This document shows positions 1 through 7,696 of a stretch of 14,067 bases of DNA, one piece after another (position 1 is the first letter of the stretch; each line of letters starts with the position of its first letter). The position numbers and the translations under genes were made by a program. The stretch is from an uncultured Novosphingobium sp. (lineage in GTDB: Bacteria; Pseudomonadota; Alphaproteobacteria; Sphingomonadales; Sphingomonadaceae). The DNA is taken from assembly GCA_937860195.1 (NCBI GenBank), contig CALMBN010000289.1:1-14067 (forward strand), written 5' to 3'. The notes below the pieces were generated by a model, which was given only the letters and a program-made list of their open reading frames with translations, made no database searches and was not told the origin of the DNA.

Positions 1-604
1 GCCGGACAGCAGGTAGCGGAGGGCACGAGGTCAGGTATGGCGCGACCCTGACCTTTGCGGGATCGGCGCGCAGCACCTGGGTCAGAAAGCGGAAACCGCC
101 GTCGTTGCAGGTCTGGATCGCATCAGCTTTGCGGCAAGCCCAGCGTTTTAAGGCCAAGACCACCCGATTGCCGCTTGCGCCACGTCCGGCCGGATCGGAT
201 TCGACCAGCAACAACACGGCGACGTTTCCGCGCATCCGGGCCCAGGCGATTGCCAGCAGCGCAGCGATGGTGAATTCGATCACGACAATTGCCTGGGGCC
301 GGGTGCCGGCCAATCGGCGCAGGAATGACGGGTAAGGCACATGCACGCCCGCGTCATAGCTGGCCGACCCGATCACGCGCTCGGCTCCGATTGCCCAGCC
401 TTCGAGCCCGGACCGCAGCGGCAGATTGTCCGCCTCGCGGTAGCCGACCCGGTGGTCGATCAGAATTGTCGTTGCCGGAAACCGGGCGCAAACCGCCTCG
501 AACAGGCCCTTGAAATAGAGCATGTCGCCGCCGTAGCCATAGCTTGGCGAAACCCAGGTGACCCGCAATGGATCGGCGGTAGATGCTGGCGCGGGGTCAA
601 TCAA
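1..604 (-). CDS. Glycosyltransferase, GT4-like, partial (C-terminus off the left edge)
   Basis: About 201 codons are visible, read right to left, and the frame runs open off the window edge. The protein begins near MIDPAPASTADPLRVTWVS, followed by SYGYGGDMLYFKGL, the glycine-rich N-terminal loop of GT-B glycosyltransferases. Later come LLLVESDPAGRG and ADAIQTCNDGGFRFL, ending in VRVAPYL, the strand that usually closes the N-terminal Rossmann domain of GT4 enzymes. The donor-binding C-terminal domain with the EX7E motif would lie outside the window. A stop codon lies just upstream in frame and there is no ATG, so I chose TTG at 604. No clear Shine-Dalgarno sequence precedes it. The gene lies 69 nt downstream of the beta-helix gene, on the same strand. 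The role is probably transfer of a sugar onto a cell-surface glycan on the cytoplasmic side of the membrane. The family is fairly sure, the substrate unknown and the start uncertain. Confidence 0.72.
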   Translation of the reverse strand, partial: MIDPAPASTADPLRVTWVSPSYGYGGDMLYFKGLFEAVCARFPATTILIDHRVGYREADNLPLRSGLEGWAIGAERVIGSASYDAGVHVPYPSFLRRLAGTRPQAIVVIEFTIAALLAIAWARMRGNVAVLLLVESDPAGRGASGNRVVLALKRWACRKADAIQTCNDGGFRFLTQVLRADPAKVRVAPYLTSCPPLPAVR

Positions 605-608
605 AGAA

Positions 609-672
609 GGTTACCGGGAAAGTGAACTGGATGAAGGCCATCGCCTAACCCGTTTCCCCCGCCCGGTAAACC
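609..672. repeat. Imperfect inverted repeat between the beta-helix gene and the glycosyltransferase gene
   Basis: GGTTACCGGG at 609-618 is the reverse complement of CCCGGTAAACC at 662-672, except for one extra A. The arms are 10 and 11 nt and the loop is 43 nt. The pair almost fills the short gap between the two minus-strand genes, so in RNA it would form a GC-rich hairpin after the beta-helix stop and just before the TTG start. There is no T tract, so a classical intrinsic terminator is not supported. It could be an mRNA-stabilising hairpin, a translational control element or chance. Confidence 0.35.
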
Positions 673-673
673 G

Positions 674-2518
674 TCAGGCGGGCGGCTGAACCTCGCGCCA
701 GAGACCGACCTCCGCATCGAACCGCAATCCGATCTGGGTGCCGGGCGCGACAATCCGGTTGGCAGGCAGGCTGGCCCCGGCACCACTTGCGGCGAGCGAA
801 GCGGAAACTCCGGCACCCGCGGTGTTGCGCAGTGTCAACTCATGGCCGTGCTGAATCCCGGCGGCTGGCAGGGTGAACGGCCAGGTTCCGGCAGCATTGG
901 CGAAGACCGCCATGAAATCGGCGCGCGGAACAATCTGGGGTGTGGCGGCGATGTCCTGGGCAATCCCGGTCCAGTCGGTCGTGGTCCGCCGCCACGCGTT
1001 GGCGCGAAAGCAGGGGTAATTGTCGGTAATCGCCGTCAGAGCATTGCCCGAAGGTCCGCTTGACCGCAGGGCTTCCCCGCTCGATTGCTCGATGACCACG
1101 TTGGGTCCGATCGAACCGCGATAGTCGACAGGTTGCAAGTGCACCCGCCCGGCCCCGCGCGCCTCTTCACTGCGGCAGCAGCGCAAGCGGATCCGAATGT
1201 CCGAAAGGGTTTGTTTGCCCGGCGTGGTAGACCCAATCAGCACCACAGCTGGAAAGGCGCTCAACTTGTCGGCCTGCGATATCACTTCAAGATCCAGGTC
1301 GTGCAGACCTTCGGCATAAACGCCCTCGCCAGCCAGGCTAAGGCTGCAATCGGTGAGCTTGACCCGGCCGCGCACCCACGATCCGAAATAGACCGAGCCG
1401 CAATTGCGGAACTCTGCGTCAAGCGACATCCATGGAATCATCCCATCGGCCAATCGTTGCGGCGCATTGCGGTCGGCACTGGAAGAAAGCATCCCGCCGG
1501 CGAGGCCCCCGGTGCGCTGGCAATCCTCAAACACCGCATTGACCAATCGTCCGCGCCGACCCGACCAGCCTTCGAAAGTGGAGAAGCCATTGTAGCCATA
1601 GAGGCCATCGATATCGAGGTTGGTCCCGCAGGACTGGAACAGATCGCCGTTGGTGTCCCCCAGCACGCCTGAACGGATCTGCAGTTCTCCGTTGCCCAGC
1701 CCGGCCTGAAAAATCAGCTCTCCGCGAAAACCGGTCACCTTGGAACGGATCAGGCGGATGTCGCCCGAATAGCGATCAGATTCAACTTCGATCCCCTTGT
1801 CGGTCACATCCCAGCCGTCGCCATCGCCAAGCCGGGCAGGATAGCCAAAGTACGAACCTTGGGGAATGCCGCCATCAAGAGCCATGTCGATCAAGGTAAC
1901 TCCGGGGCGGTCAGCATAGTCAGCTGGTTCTGCGCTCGGGCATTTGATGAACACGCCGCCGCCGCGCCAGACCATCGGCTGGCCTGCACCAGGCGAGGTC
2001 ACCACTTGCCAATTCGCTTGGCGATCGGACCCGTCGGTATGGCGAAATACCAGCCGGGTGCCGCCGTGGCGGGTTGACCGCAAGACCATCGGCGTGGAAA
2101 TTATCAGCGGACGGCCATCGTAAAAATGCTGGCTGGCCAATCCCGCCGGATCGCTCGTCCGGACCGGGCAGTGAAGGCGATAGGCTTTTGCAGAAAAAAC
2201 GATGTGGCGGACGCCGACTGCCTCCGCATAGGCAATTGTCGCCTGGATCGCAGGCTGGTCGTTGGCAGTTCCATCGCCGAGCGCCCCGCCCAGTTCTACG
2301 GTCAGCTGACCGGCATTGGGTAGTGCCCGAAAAATGCGGCCATTCGCGCTTTGCCCAACGAACCGCGGATGGGCGGCGCGCAGCGCAGCGTTGGAAAGGC
2401 TGTCAGCAACATAACTGCCCGAAGCGATGCCTTTGGTGCTGCGCCCGCTGGTGGTGACCAGATCGGTGTTCGAATTGATGGTCTGGGACGAAAACTGGGT
2501 AAACAGGAAGTCGGGCAT
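674..2518 (-). CDS. Right-handed beta-helix / tailspike-like protein (pectate lyase 3 type)
   Basis: The protein has 614 residues. Residues 1-60 form a short leader without a hydrophobic signal peptide. Near residues 78-95 is GGALGDGTANDQPAIQ, the hallmark entry motif (GDG-x-x-D..AI) of pectate-lyase-3-type beta-helices, which is common in phage tailspikes and polysaccharide lyases. The middle, about 120-480, is rich in short hydrophobic strands with repeated Asp/Gly/Asn turns, as expected for parallel beta-helix coils. Residues about 530-614 read like the small beta-sandwich closing many phage tail fibres, with LPAAG, HELTLRN and VAPGTQIGLRFD. The ATG at 2518 follows a GGAG-like ribosome site and lies 24 nt after the SGNH gene stop. 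It likely binds or cleaves a surface polysaccharide, possibly the one made by this locus. Catalytic residues cannot be assigned by eye. It could instead be a purely structural adhesin. Confidence 0.78.
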   Translation of the reverse strand: MPDFLFTQFSSQTINSNTDLVTTSGRSTKGIASGSYVADSLSNAALRAAHPRFVGQSANGRIFRALPNAGQLTVELGGALGDGTANDQPAIQATIAYAEAVGVRHIVFSAKAYRLHCPVRTSDPAGLASQHFYDGRPLIISTPMVLRSTRHGGTRLVFRHTDGSDRQANWQVVTSPGAGQPMVWRGGGVFIKCPSAEPADYADRPGVTLIDMALDGGIPQGSYFGYPARLGDGDGWDVTDKGIEVESDRYSGDIRLIRSKVTGFRGELIFQAGLGNGELQIRSGVLGDTNGDLFQSCGTNLDIDGLYGYNGFSTFEGWSGRRGRLVNAVFEDCQRTGGLAGGMLSSSADRNAPQRLADGMIPWMSLDAEFRNCGSVYFGSWVRGRVKLTDCSLSLAGEGVYAEGLHDLDLEVISQADKLSAFPAVVLIGSTTPGKQTLSDIRIRLRCCRSEEARGAGRVHLQPVDYRGSIGPNVVIEQSSGEALRSSGPSGNALTAITDNYPCFRANAWRRTTTDWTGIAQDIAATPQIVPRADFMAVFANAAGTWPFTLPAAGIQHGHELTLRNTAGAGVSASLAASGAGASLPANRIVAPGTQIGLRFDAEVGLWREVQPPA

Positions 2519-2542
2519 GGGGTGCTCCAGTTGGAAGAAGGG

Positions 2543-3838
2543 TCAGGCCTGGGCGGCAATCAAACCGGGGATTGCTCGGGCGACGCTGCGGGCGACCCGC
2601 CCGGCGAGGTGTCGGTGGCCTTCGTTGGTTGGATGAGCCCCATCGGATCCGGTGACCCAGTCGCGGTTCCCATCGCCAATCGGCGCGCCATCGCGCCCGG
2701 TGCCCGATACCCACGGGTCAGACAGGGTATCGATGAAAGCGACGTTGCGGGGAACCTTGGCCGCAGCGGCGGCCTTGGCTGCGCTGATCGCCAGATGCGA
2801 AGCCCCGGCCCCGCTGCCGATCAGAGTGCCGGTCATGAATACGATTGTTTCGGGCTTGGCCGCCAACACCGTGTTCAACCAGGTTTCGATCAGCGGCTGG
2901 ATCGTTGCTTGGCTGGGGCTGACCGAGGCATCATTGCCGCCGCCTGTTTCGATGATCACATCAGGGGCATTGGCGATGACATCGATATCCACCCGGTCAT
3001 TGAACCAGCTGGTGGTATGTGCCGCCGGAGCCATCCAGCCTGACCCGCCAACACCAGAAGACCAGGTATCGGCCTGGCCCAGCAGGTCGCCAAGCTGCGC
3101 ACCTTGCGCGCCATAGAGTGCGGTGTCGATGTTGGCAGCATCGATGATCGTGCCCAGCATCGAATCGCCGTGGAGCAGGACCCGAAGTCCATCCGCTTGC
3201 GGCCATGGCTGAGGCTTGTAGAGGTTGGTTGTGCGGATACCGACGAACCCGCCGACCGCTGAGAACTCAAGTTCGTAATTGCGGTCCTTGCGATCAGCCG
3301 CTGTTCCGCCGCCCCAGGTCACCGGGATATAGCGAATCAGACCATTGCCGCCGTTGCCGAGCACTCCGGAAAAGGCGAGCTTGCCATCAACTTTCAGCCG
3401 AAAGCCGCCGCCGACCCCGGCTGCGGACATCTGGACGTAAAGCTCGAAGCTTGGCGCAGCGCAGGTGAAGCGAACCCGCGAACCGGGGCCTTGTTGCGGG
3501 TTGAGCAGAGGGTTCGTACCATTGCCCACTCGGCTGGTGATCGCCTTGTAAAATTCGGTATTGGGAAAGGTCCCTGCGGGGCACTGCCAAGCCCCGCCCA
3601 CAAAGGTGAACTTGGCGGCATGGAGCGGATTGCCGCCCGTTGCGACTTGCCAGGTGGTGCCAGTGGCAATCGCGCTGGCAGCCAAAGGCGCGCCAATGGT
3701 CGGCAGTGGGCTGGCCAGCACCGGCAGCGTGAAATCAGCCTTGGCGATCGAGGCGCGCAAGGTGTTGAGCACCCGCAGACGTTTTTGCCGGGCGACTTCG
3801 GCGGTCGCAAGGCCGCGGGCGATGATGTCGATCGCCAT
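2543..3838 (-). CDS. SGNH/GDSL-family hydrolase (probable glycan O-deacetylase or esterase)
   Basis: The protein has 431 residues. All the SGNH blocks are visible: LLHGDSML with nucleophile Ser226, GVGGSGW near 262-268 (block II glycine), TGGGNDA with Asn302, and SDGAHPTNEGH with Asp399 and His402. The catalytic set is therefore complete. Residues 1-50 (starting MAIDIIARGLATAEVARQ) resemble the starts of phage tail-type proteins as I remember them. Residues about 60-210 form a Gly- and beta-rich segment that may be a jelly-roll or carbohydrate-binding domain. There is no signal peptide. The ATG at 3838 comes one base after the upstream stop, so the two genes are probably translationally coupled. 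Known SGNH enzymes of this build remove O-acetyl groups from polysaccharides, and the neighbouring beta-helix protein fits a deacetylase plus depolymerase pair. The substrate is inferred only. Confidence 0.86.
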   Translation of the reverse strand: MAIDIIARGLATAEVARQKRLRVLNTLRASIAKADFTLPVLASPLPTIGAPLAASAIATGTTWQVATGGNPLHAAKFTFVGGAWQCPAGTFPNTEFYKAITSRVGNGTNPLLNPQQGPGSRVRFTCAAPSFELYVQMSAAGVGGGFRLKVDGKLAFSGVLGNGGNGLIRYIPVTWGGGTAADRKDRNYELEFSAVGGFVGIRTTNLYKPQPWPQADGLRVLLHGDSMLGTIIDAANIDTALYGAQGAQLGDLLGQADTWSSGVGGSGWMAPAAHTTSWFNDRVDIDVIANAPDVIIETGGGNDASVSPSQATIQPLIETWLNTVLAAKPETIVFMTGTLIGSGAGASHLAISAAKAAAAAKVPRNVAFIDTLSDPWVSGTGRDGAPIGDGNRDWVTGSDGAHPTNEGHRHLAGRVARSVARAIPGLIAAQA

Positions 3839-3839
3839 C

Positions 3840-4271
3840 TTACTGCGCCACGCCGTAAGTCAGCGCGCCGGAGCTGAGCACGATGTCGAGATAGAGCGCG
3901 GCCCCGCTGACCGCCTCTTCCCAAACCGGCTCGCAGCAATTGGTGCTGAATACACCCCAGGCCATTCCGGCTGCGGTGATCGGCAGCTTGGTGGCACCGC
4001 CATCGGTTGATCGCACAACCTTCACAGTGCCGCTCCAGCTGCCCGACAGAGCCAGGACAACCGGCTTGTTGGAGTTTGGAGTGAACGGGCCGACCACGCC
4101 AGAAGCTGCGGTGGTGCCAATCAGCGCTGCGGGAGCCGGAACGCTGACGGTGCTGACTGGCAACGGCTTGTCGGCGGAAACCGGCGAAAGGGTCGAATCG
4201 GCTTCGGCATAGCCGACCGCACTGATCAACGCATAACTCGCCGGATTGGTGACCGGAACGGGAGGGGGCAT
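3840..4271 (-). CDS. Small beta-rich phage-tail-like protein of unknown function
   Basis: The protein has 143 residues from the ATG at 4271, which a CGGAGA-like ribosome site precedes. A TTG at 4304 would add 11 residues and is less likely. The N-terminal half is Pro/Ala/Ser/Val-rich and looks like a linker (VPVTNPASYALISAVGYAEA). The C-terminal half, about 65-143, looks like one beta-sandwich: VVLALSGSWSGTVKVVRSTD, then AGMAWGVFSTNCCEPVWEE, then ALYLDIVLSSGALTYGVAQ. The combination of SGTW-like, STDGG, EPVWEE and SGxLTYxxxQ segments is one I associate with small proteins in phage tail or receptor-binding regions; this is from memory and was not searched. There is no signal peptide. It is the first gene of the leftward module, with the SGNH gene starting one base after its stop. 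It may be a structural adaptor of the module. Confidence 0.68.
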   Translation of the reverse strand: MPPPVPVTNPASYALISAVGYAEADSTLSPVSADKPLPVSTVSVPAPAALIGTTAASGVVGPFTPNSNKPVVLALSGSWSGTVKVVRSTDGGATKLPITAAGMAWGVFSTNCCEPVWEEAVSGAALYLDIVLSSGALTYGVAQ

Positions 4272-4417
4272 GGGCGAATCTCCGGAATGAGGGAAACCGA
4301 TCAACTAACCATATTGGTTTGTGTAGGAAAGTGGATTATCCAAAAATGCGCTTGGCGGCAGAGCCCGGCCGCTCTACCGCACGGGCATTCGGTTCAGACA
4401 ACAGGGCAAGGTCAAGG
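4272..4417. promoter_or_regulatory. Bidirectional promoter region between divergent genes
   Basis: This 146-bp gap separates the leftward phage-like module from the rightward glycosyltransferase gene and must hold both 5' ends. It contains the only noticeably AT-rich stretch nearby, at about 4300-4346. On the + strand, TTGGTT (4315-4320) and TATCCA (4338-4343) are 17 bp apart, a weak match to a sigma-70-type promoter. No convincing minus-strand -35/-10 pair was found. The ATG of the glycosyltransferase follows CAAGG at 4413-4417. The location is well supported, the exact promoter elements are not. Confidence 0.45.
4307..4319. promoter_or_regulatory. Candidate operator palindrome
   Basis: AACCA-TAT-TGGTT is a perfect 5-bp inverted repeat around three bases, inside the AT-rich part of the divergent promoter region. 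A second short palindrome, GGAT-T-ATCC, lies at 4333-4341. The position suits a repressor or activator site acting on both directions. No regulator gene is in the window, and short palindromes occur by chance. Confidence 0.3.
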
Positions 4418-5599
4418 ATGGAGCGCACCGGGTTTGTCTGCGCGATCAACGGCGGGCGCGATGGTTATCAAGCCCCCGCTGCGCTCCACGAAGCCGGTCT
4501 GCTGCGGCGCTTTGTGACCGATTACTACGCACCTGAAGAGCCCCCACGGTGGCTTCCGGGCGCCATGGCGCAACGCCGCAGCCCGCTGTTGCCCAAAGCG
4601 ATGACCAGCAATTCAACGGCCTGTTTCGCGATCCAGCATGCTGCCGGGCGGCTCGGCCTGCCGCCCAACCGGGTCTATCCCTACACCGATGCCATGCTCG
4701 GCCGTCATGCGCTGCGGCTGGCGGAAAAGCTCGGCGCGCACCTGTATAGCTATGCGTCCTACATGCCAGGGGCCGGACAGGTGCCAAAGGGCATGAAAGT
4801 GATCGATTTCGAATTTCACCCCCTGCCCGGCCTGACCATGGACTTGTTGCGCGAAGATGCAGCGCGATATCCCGAAGTGGCCTGGTCGTTCGCACAGGAA
4901 AGCCGCCACGCCGCGCTCAAACAGGTCAGCACGGCCTGGCAGCAGGCCGATGCGGTGGTCTGCGCCAGCGCGATGACCGCACGCTCGCTTGAACATGTCG
5001 GGTGCGAGGCGGAACGGATTACCGTGGTGCCCTATGGCTTCGCGTCAAATCGCGTCGCCCAGCCCCGCAGTCCAGAAGGTCCGGCGCGGTTTCTCTATGT
5101 GGGTCAGGGACTGCAACGCAAGGGGCTCCACCACTTGCTGCGGGCCTGGCGGCAGATCGATCCGGCCCGGGCCCGGCTGACCGTGGTGTGCTATTCAATC
5201 GATCCCGGCATCGCCGAACTGGCCGCCCAGCCGGGAGTCGAACTGCTCGGACGGCAAGAGCGCGGCGCGCTCGACGCGTTGATGCAGGCGGCCGACGTGT
5301 TCATCATGCCGTCATTGATCGAGGGCTTCGGGCTGACCTATCTTGAAGCGCTGGCAGCCGGTTGCCACGTGGTCGGCACCGCCAATACCGGGCTGCCCGA
5401 TCTGCATCTGAGCAGTGCTGCCTGCACGCTGGTGCCAGTCGGCGATCTGGCCGCGCTGGCCCAGGCGATCGAGGCCCTGATCGCACAGCGCACGGCAGGC
5501 GGGCTCGATCCGCTGGCGATTGCCGCCGAGGCGGCCCGCTGGACCTGGCAGGATTTTCGCAGCGGCATCGCCGACCATGCGCGCAAAGTGCTGGGCTAG
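4418..5599 (+). CDS. Glycosyltransferase family 4 protein
   Basis: The protein has 393 residues and is the only + strand gene. I chose the ATG at 4418 (MERTGFVCAINGGRDGYQ), just after a CAAGG site. The upstream TTG at 4319 would add 33 residues without family character. The N-terminal GT-B domain has a glycine-rich loop at 12-17. The donor domain begins at FLYVGQGLQRKGLHHLL (225-241), with the phosphate-binding Arg234/Lys235 pair. The family-defining EX7E motif is Glu302-GFGLTYL-Glu310. The enzyme is predicted to transfer a nucleotide-activated sugar, with retention of configuration, onto a lipid-linked or surface glycan in the cytoplasm. It diverges from the phage-like module on its left and converges on the FkbM gene at its right, where both stops share CTAG at 5596-5599. 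The donor sugar cannot be told. Confidence 0.88.
   Translation: MERTGFVCAINGGRDGYQAPAALHEAGLLRRFVTDYYAPEEPPRWLPGAMAQRRSPLLPKAMTSNSTACFAIQHAAGRLGLPPNRVYPYTDAMLGRHALRLAEKLGAHLYSYASYMPGAGQVPKGMKVIDFEFHPLPGLTMDLLREDAARYPEVAWSFAQESRHAALKQVSTAWQQADAVVCASAMTARSLEHVGCEAERITVVPYGFASNRVAQPRSPEGPARFLYVGQGLQRKGLHHLLRAWRQIDPARARLTVVCYSIDPGIAELAAQPGVELLGRQERGALDALMQAADVFIMPSLIEGFGLTYLEALAAGCHVVGTANTGLPDLHLSSAACTLVPVGDLAALAQAIEALIAQRTAGGLDPLAIAAEAARWTWQDFRSGIADHARKVLG
5596..5599. other. Shared CTAG: overlapping stop codons of convergent genes
   Basis: The palindrome CTAG gives TAG on the + strand (5597-5599, glycosyltransferase) and TAG on the minus strand (5598-5596, FkbM methyltransferase). No space is left for a terminator between the two genes, so transcription of either may run into the other's antisense. 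Confidence 0.9.
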
Positions 5600-6333
5600 G
5601 CGAAAAACTCCCGGCGCATGGCCAGCATGTCGCCTTGCCAGCCGCCATAGTAGACCAGGTAACCCGAGGCGTTGAGATGATCTGCCGCACTCGTCAGAGC
5701 AGCACGGGTCAGATGCCCACTTTCCAGCTGGATCAGATGCGGCTTGACCCGTGCCAGGTCGAGTGTTTGCAGCACTTGCCAATCATAGCCCTCGGCATCG
5801 ATCTGAAGAAGATCGAGCTCAGCGATCCCGTGCTTAGCAAACAGCGCGTCCAGCGTCATGGCCGGCACGTCAATCCGGCGCAGATTGGCGGGGTCGGTTC
5901 CAATTTGCCGGGCAATGACTCCGGCATCGTTTGAGACAATCGATTCGGCGTAGACTTGGTCGCGGCCGGCCCAGCCTTCCGGCGGAAGATACAACGTCAG
6001 CCTGTCCGCATCCGAAATTGCTAGATTCTCAAACACCAGACGATCACCACACTCGGAGTAATTCTGCTTGAGTCGCTCAAACACCTCTATTTGCGGCTCA
6101 ACCAGTATACCCGTCCAACCGCGCGCCAGCACATAGGGGCGCAGCGGATCGCCGAACAGACCATCGTTCGCGCCAACCTGGACAAATGTCAGACTGTCAC
6201 CACGCCGGGCCATCAGTGCTTCAACCGCCAGCGAAAATACCGGGATCGGATCGTGCCGGGCCGGGGCCTTTCGGACATCGATCCCGCGACCACGGAGTCC
6301 CGTTTGGACCATAGTCTTGATTGCTTTTAGCAT
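5596..6333 (-). CDS. FkbM-family methyltransferase (first of two)
   Basis: The protein has 245 residues from the ATG at 6333 (MLKAIKTMVQTG), preceded by AAAAAGGGG about 11 nt upstream. A longer frame to 6447 runs through the end of the flippase gene and looks non-coding. SAM-binding motif I is FVQVGANDG at 50-58, followed by LVEPQ at 77-81 and LLQIDAEGYD at 175-184, the typical Methyltransf_21 layout. The protein fits the usual FkbM length of 200-280 residues. FkbM proteins methylate hydroxyl groups, often on sugars of antibiotics, lipopolysaccharide or exopolysaccharide. It is the last gene of the leftward operon, 28 nt after the flippase stop, and its own stop overlaps that of the convergent glycosyltransferase. 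It probably O-methylates a sugar in the glycan, which may cap the chain; that step is inferred. Confidence 0.87.
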   Translation of the reverse strand: MLKAIKTMVQTGLRGRGIDVRKAPARHDPIPVFSLAVEALMARRGDSLTFVQVGANDGLFGDPLRPYVLARGWTGILVEPQIEVFERLKQNYSECGDRLVFENLAISDADRLTLYLPPEGWAGRDQVYAESIVSNDAGVIARQIGTDPANLRRIDVPAMTLDALFAKHGIAELDLLQIDAEGYDWQVLQTLDLARVKPHLIQLESGHLTRAALTSAADHLNASGYLVYYGGWQGDMLAMRREFFA

Positions 6334-6361
6334 CGCTTGAACGCGCCCCTTTTTCAGCTCT

Positions 6362-7696
6362 CTAATTTCGCCACCGGGCCGGCAGCAGCGTTGTGATCGC
6401 CCTCCACCCGAACGGCAATTGCCCAACGATCTGCCTGACCATGCCAATCACGCAAACCAGCATCAACAGGTCCAGGCCCAGATTGACCAGTGCCGCGCCG
6501 GTCACGCCAAACCGCCTAACCGCCAAATATGTCAAGCCAATAGCGACAATCGAGGCCGCCATATACCAGTAGGTGAATCGTTGATGCCGGTTCACCGCGA
6601 GCAGCAGGTTTGAGAGCGGGTTCCAGGTCGTGCTGGCGGCAATCGCCGCTGCTGTCAGCCAGATCATTGCCGGAGGCGCTGCGATCGTGCCGCGCGTCCA
6701 ATGCTCCAGCAGCCAATCTCCGAACAGGCCTAATCCCAACGCTCCGATCAATCCGATAAGCGCGTTGAGGCTGCCAATGCCGCCTGCTGCCCGCCTCACC
6801 CAATCACGATTCCCTTTGGCGAACTGCGCGGTGAATTCCGGCAGGATCGGGAGGTTGACGGTCATCAGCAATTGCAGAACAACCCGTGAAAGCGTGCGGA
6901 GCGTGGTGTAGATCGGCACTGCCGCCGCGCCTGCGGCTGCGCCAACTGCAAGGGCCGTGCCTTGCAGATAGGCCGCGTTTGACAAGGGCAGCATCATCGC
7001 CGCAATTGCCGGAGAAAGCATTTCCCTGGCCCGCGTTGGGTTGGCGGCCTTGAAGCCGATCCGCAACCACGGCGCGTGATACAGCGCCAGCAGGATATGG
7101 CCCAAAACCCCTATGGTCCGGACTGCCAAAAGCGCCAAGGCGGCGGTCAGCGGCGACTTTCCCGCCACGGCCACCAGAATAACGGCCAACCCTTCGCCCA
7201 ATTGGACCGTCGCTTCAAAACTGGTCGATCGCGCGAAAGCGCTGTGGGCACGCAGAACCGATGCGAACAGACTGCCTTGCAGCCCGACCAATCCATAAGC
7301 GATCAGAACCAGCACGATCCGCCGCGAATCCTCCCCGTCGATTGCCGCCGTTGAGCCAAAAACCGATCCGGGCAGCATCGCCGCAAGACCGAATGCGATT
7401 AGCCCGACCAGCATCGAGCAGCCAAGGATTGTCAGCAGAGCGCTTTGAAAGGTTGTTAGCACCTCTTCCGTCCCGCCGTTTGCCACTTCTCCGATCAGCC
7501 GGTTTCCCGCTGCCGTGCCGAACCCGAAATCGCTGGCGACCAAAAAGGCTGGAATCGTTGAAAGCAGCAACCAGTGTCCGAACAGTTCAACCCCCCAGGC
7601 CGTGGCAAGCACCGGGACCATGGCAAGCTGGGTCAGCGCCGTAACGGATTTGCCATAGGCCATCGAAGCGATGCCCCAGGCCAAGCGCCGCCTCAT
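6362..7696 (-). CDS. Polysaccharide flippase, Wzx-like (MOP superfamily)
   Basis: The protein has 444 residues and is strongly hydrophobic throughout. About 12 membrane-spanning stretches can be picked out, starting near residue 15 and ending with LVNLGLDLLMLVCVIGMV close to the C-terminus. The N-terminal pattern (SDFGFGTAAGNRLIGEVANG) is typical of Wzx/RfbX-type exporters, where an early conserved D-x-G-x-x-x motif follows the first two helices. Wzx proteins flip undecaprenyl-linked sugar repeat units across the inner membrane. The ATG at 7696 overlaps the aldo/keto reductase stop by 4 nt (ATGA, 7693-7696), so the genes are translationally coupled. Its presence in the operon suggests that the locus exports a lipid-linked glycan. 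No polymerase (Wzy) or chain-length regulator is in view. The exact substrate cannot be known from sequence. Confidence 0.87.
   Translation of the reverse strand: MRRRLAWGIASMAYGKSVTALTQLAMVPVLATAWGVELFGHWLLLSTIPAFLVASDFGFGTAAGNRLIGEVANGGTEEVLTTFQSALLTILGCSMLVGLIAFGLAAMLPGSVFGSTAAIDGEDSRRIVLVLIAYGLVGLQGSLFASVLRAHSAFARSTSFEATVQLGEGLAVILVAVAGKSPLTAALALLAVRTIGVLGHILLALYHAPWLRIGFKAANPTRAREMLSPAIAAMMLPLSNAAYLQGTALAVGAAAGAAAVPIYTTLRTLSRVVLQLLMTVNLPILPEFTAQFAKGNRDWVRRAAGGIGSLNALIGLIGALGLGLFGDWLLEHWTRGTIAAPPAMIWLTAAAIAASTTWNPLSNLLLAVNRHQRFTYWYMAASIVAIGLTYLAVRRFGVTGAALVNLGLDLLMLVCVIGMVRQIVGQLPFGWRAITTLLPARWRN

Noticed and set aside
609..672. Intrinsic terminator after the beta-helix gene
   Set aside because: The stems exist but the loop is 43 nt and no T tract follows, so it was listed only as an inverted repeat.
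1085..1672. Open + strand frame of 195 codons opposite the beta-helix gene
   Set aside because: It is antisense to a well-supported gene and has no domain or ribosome site worth noting.
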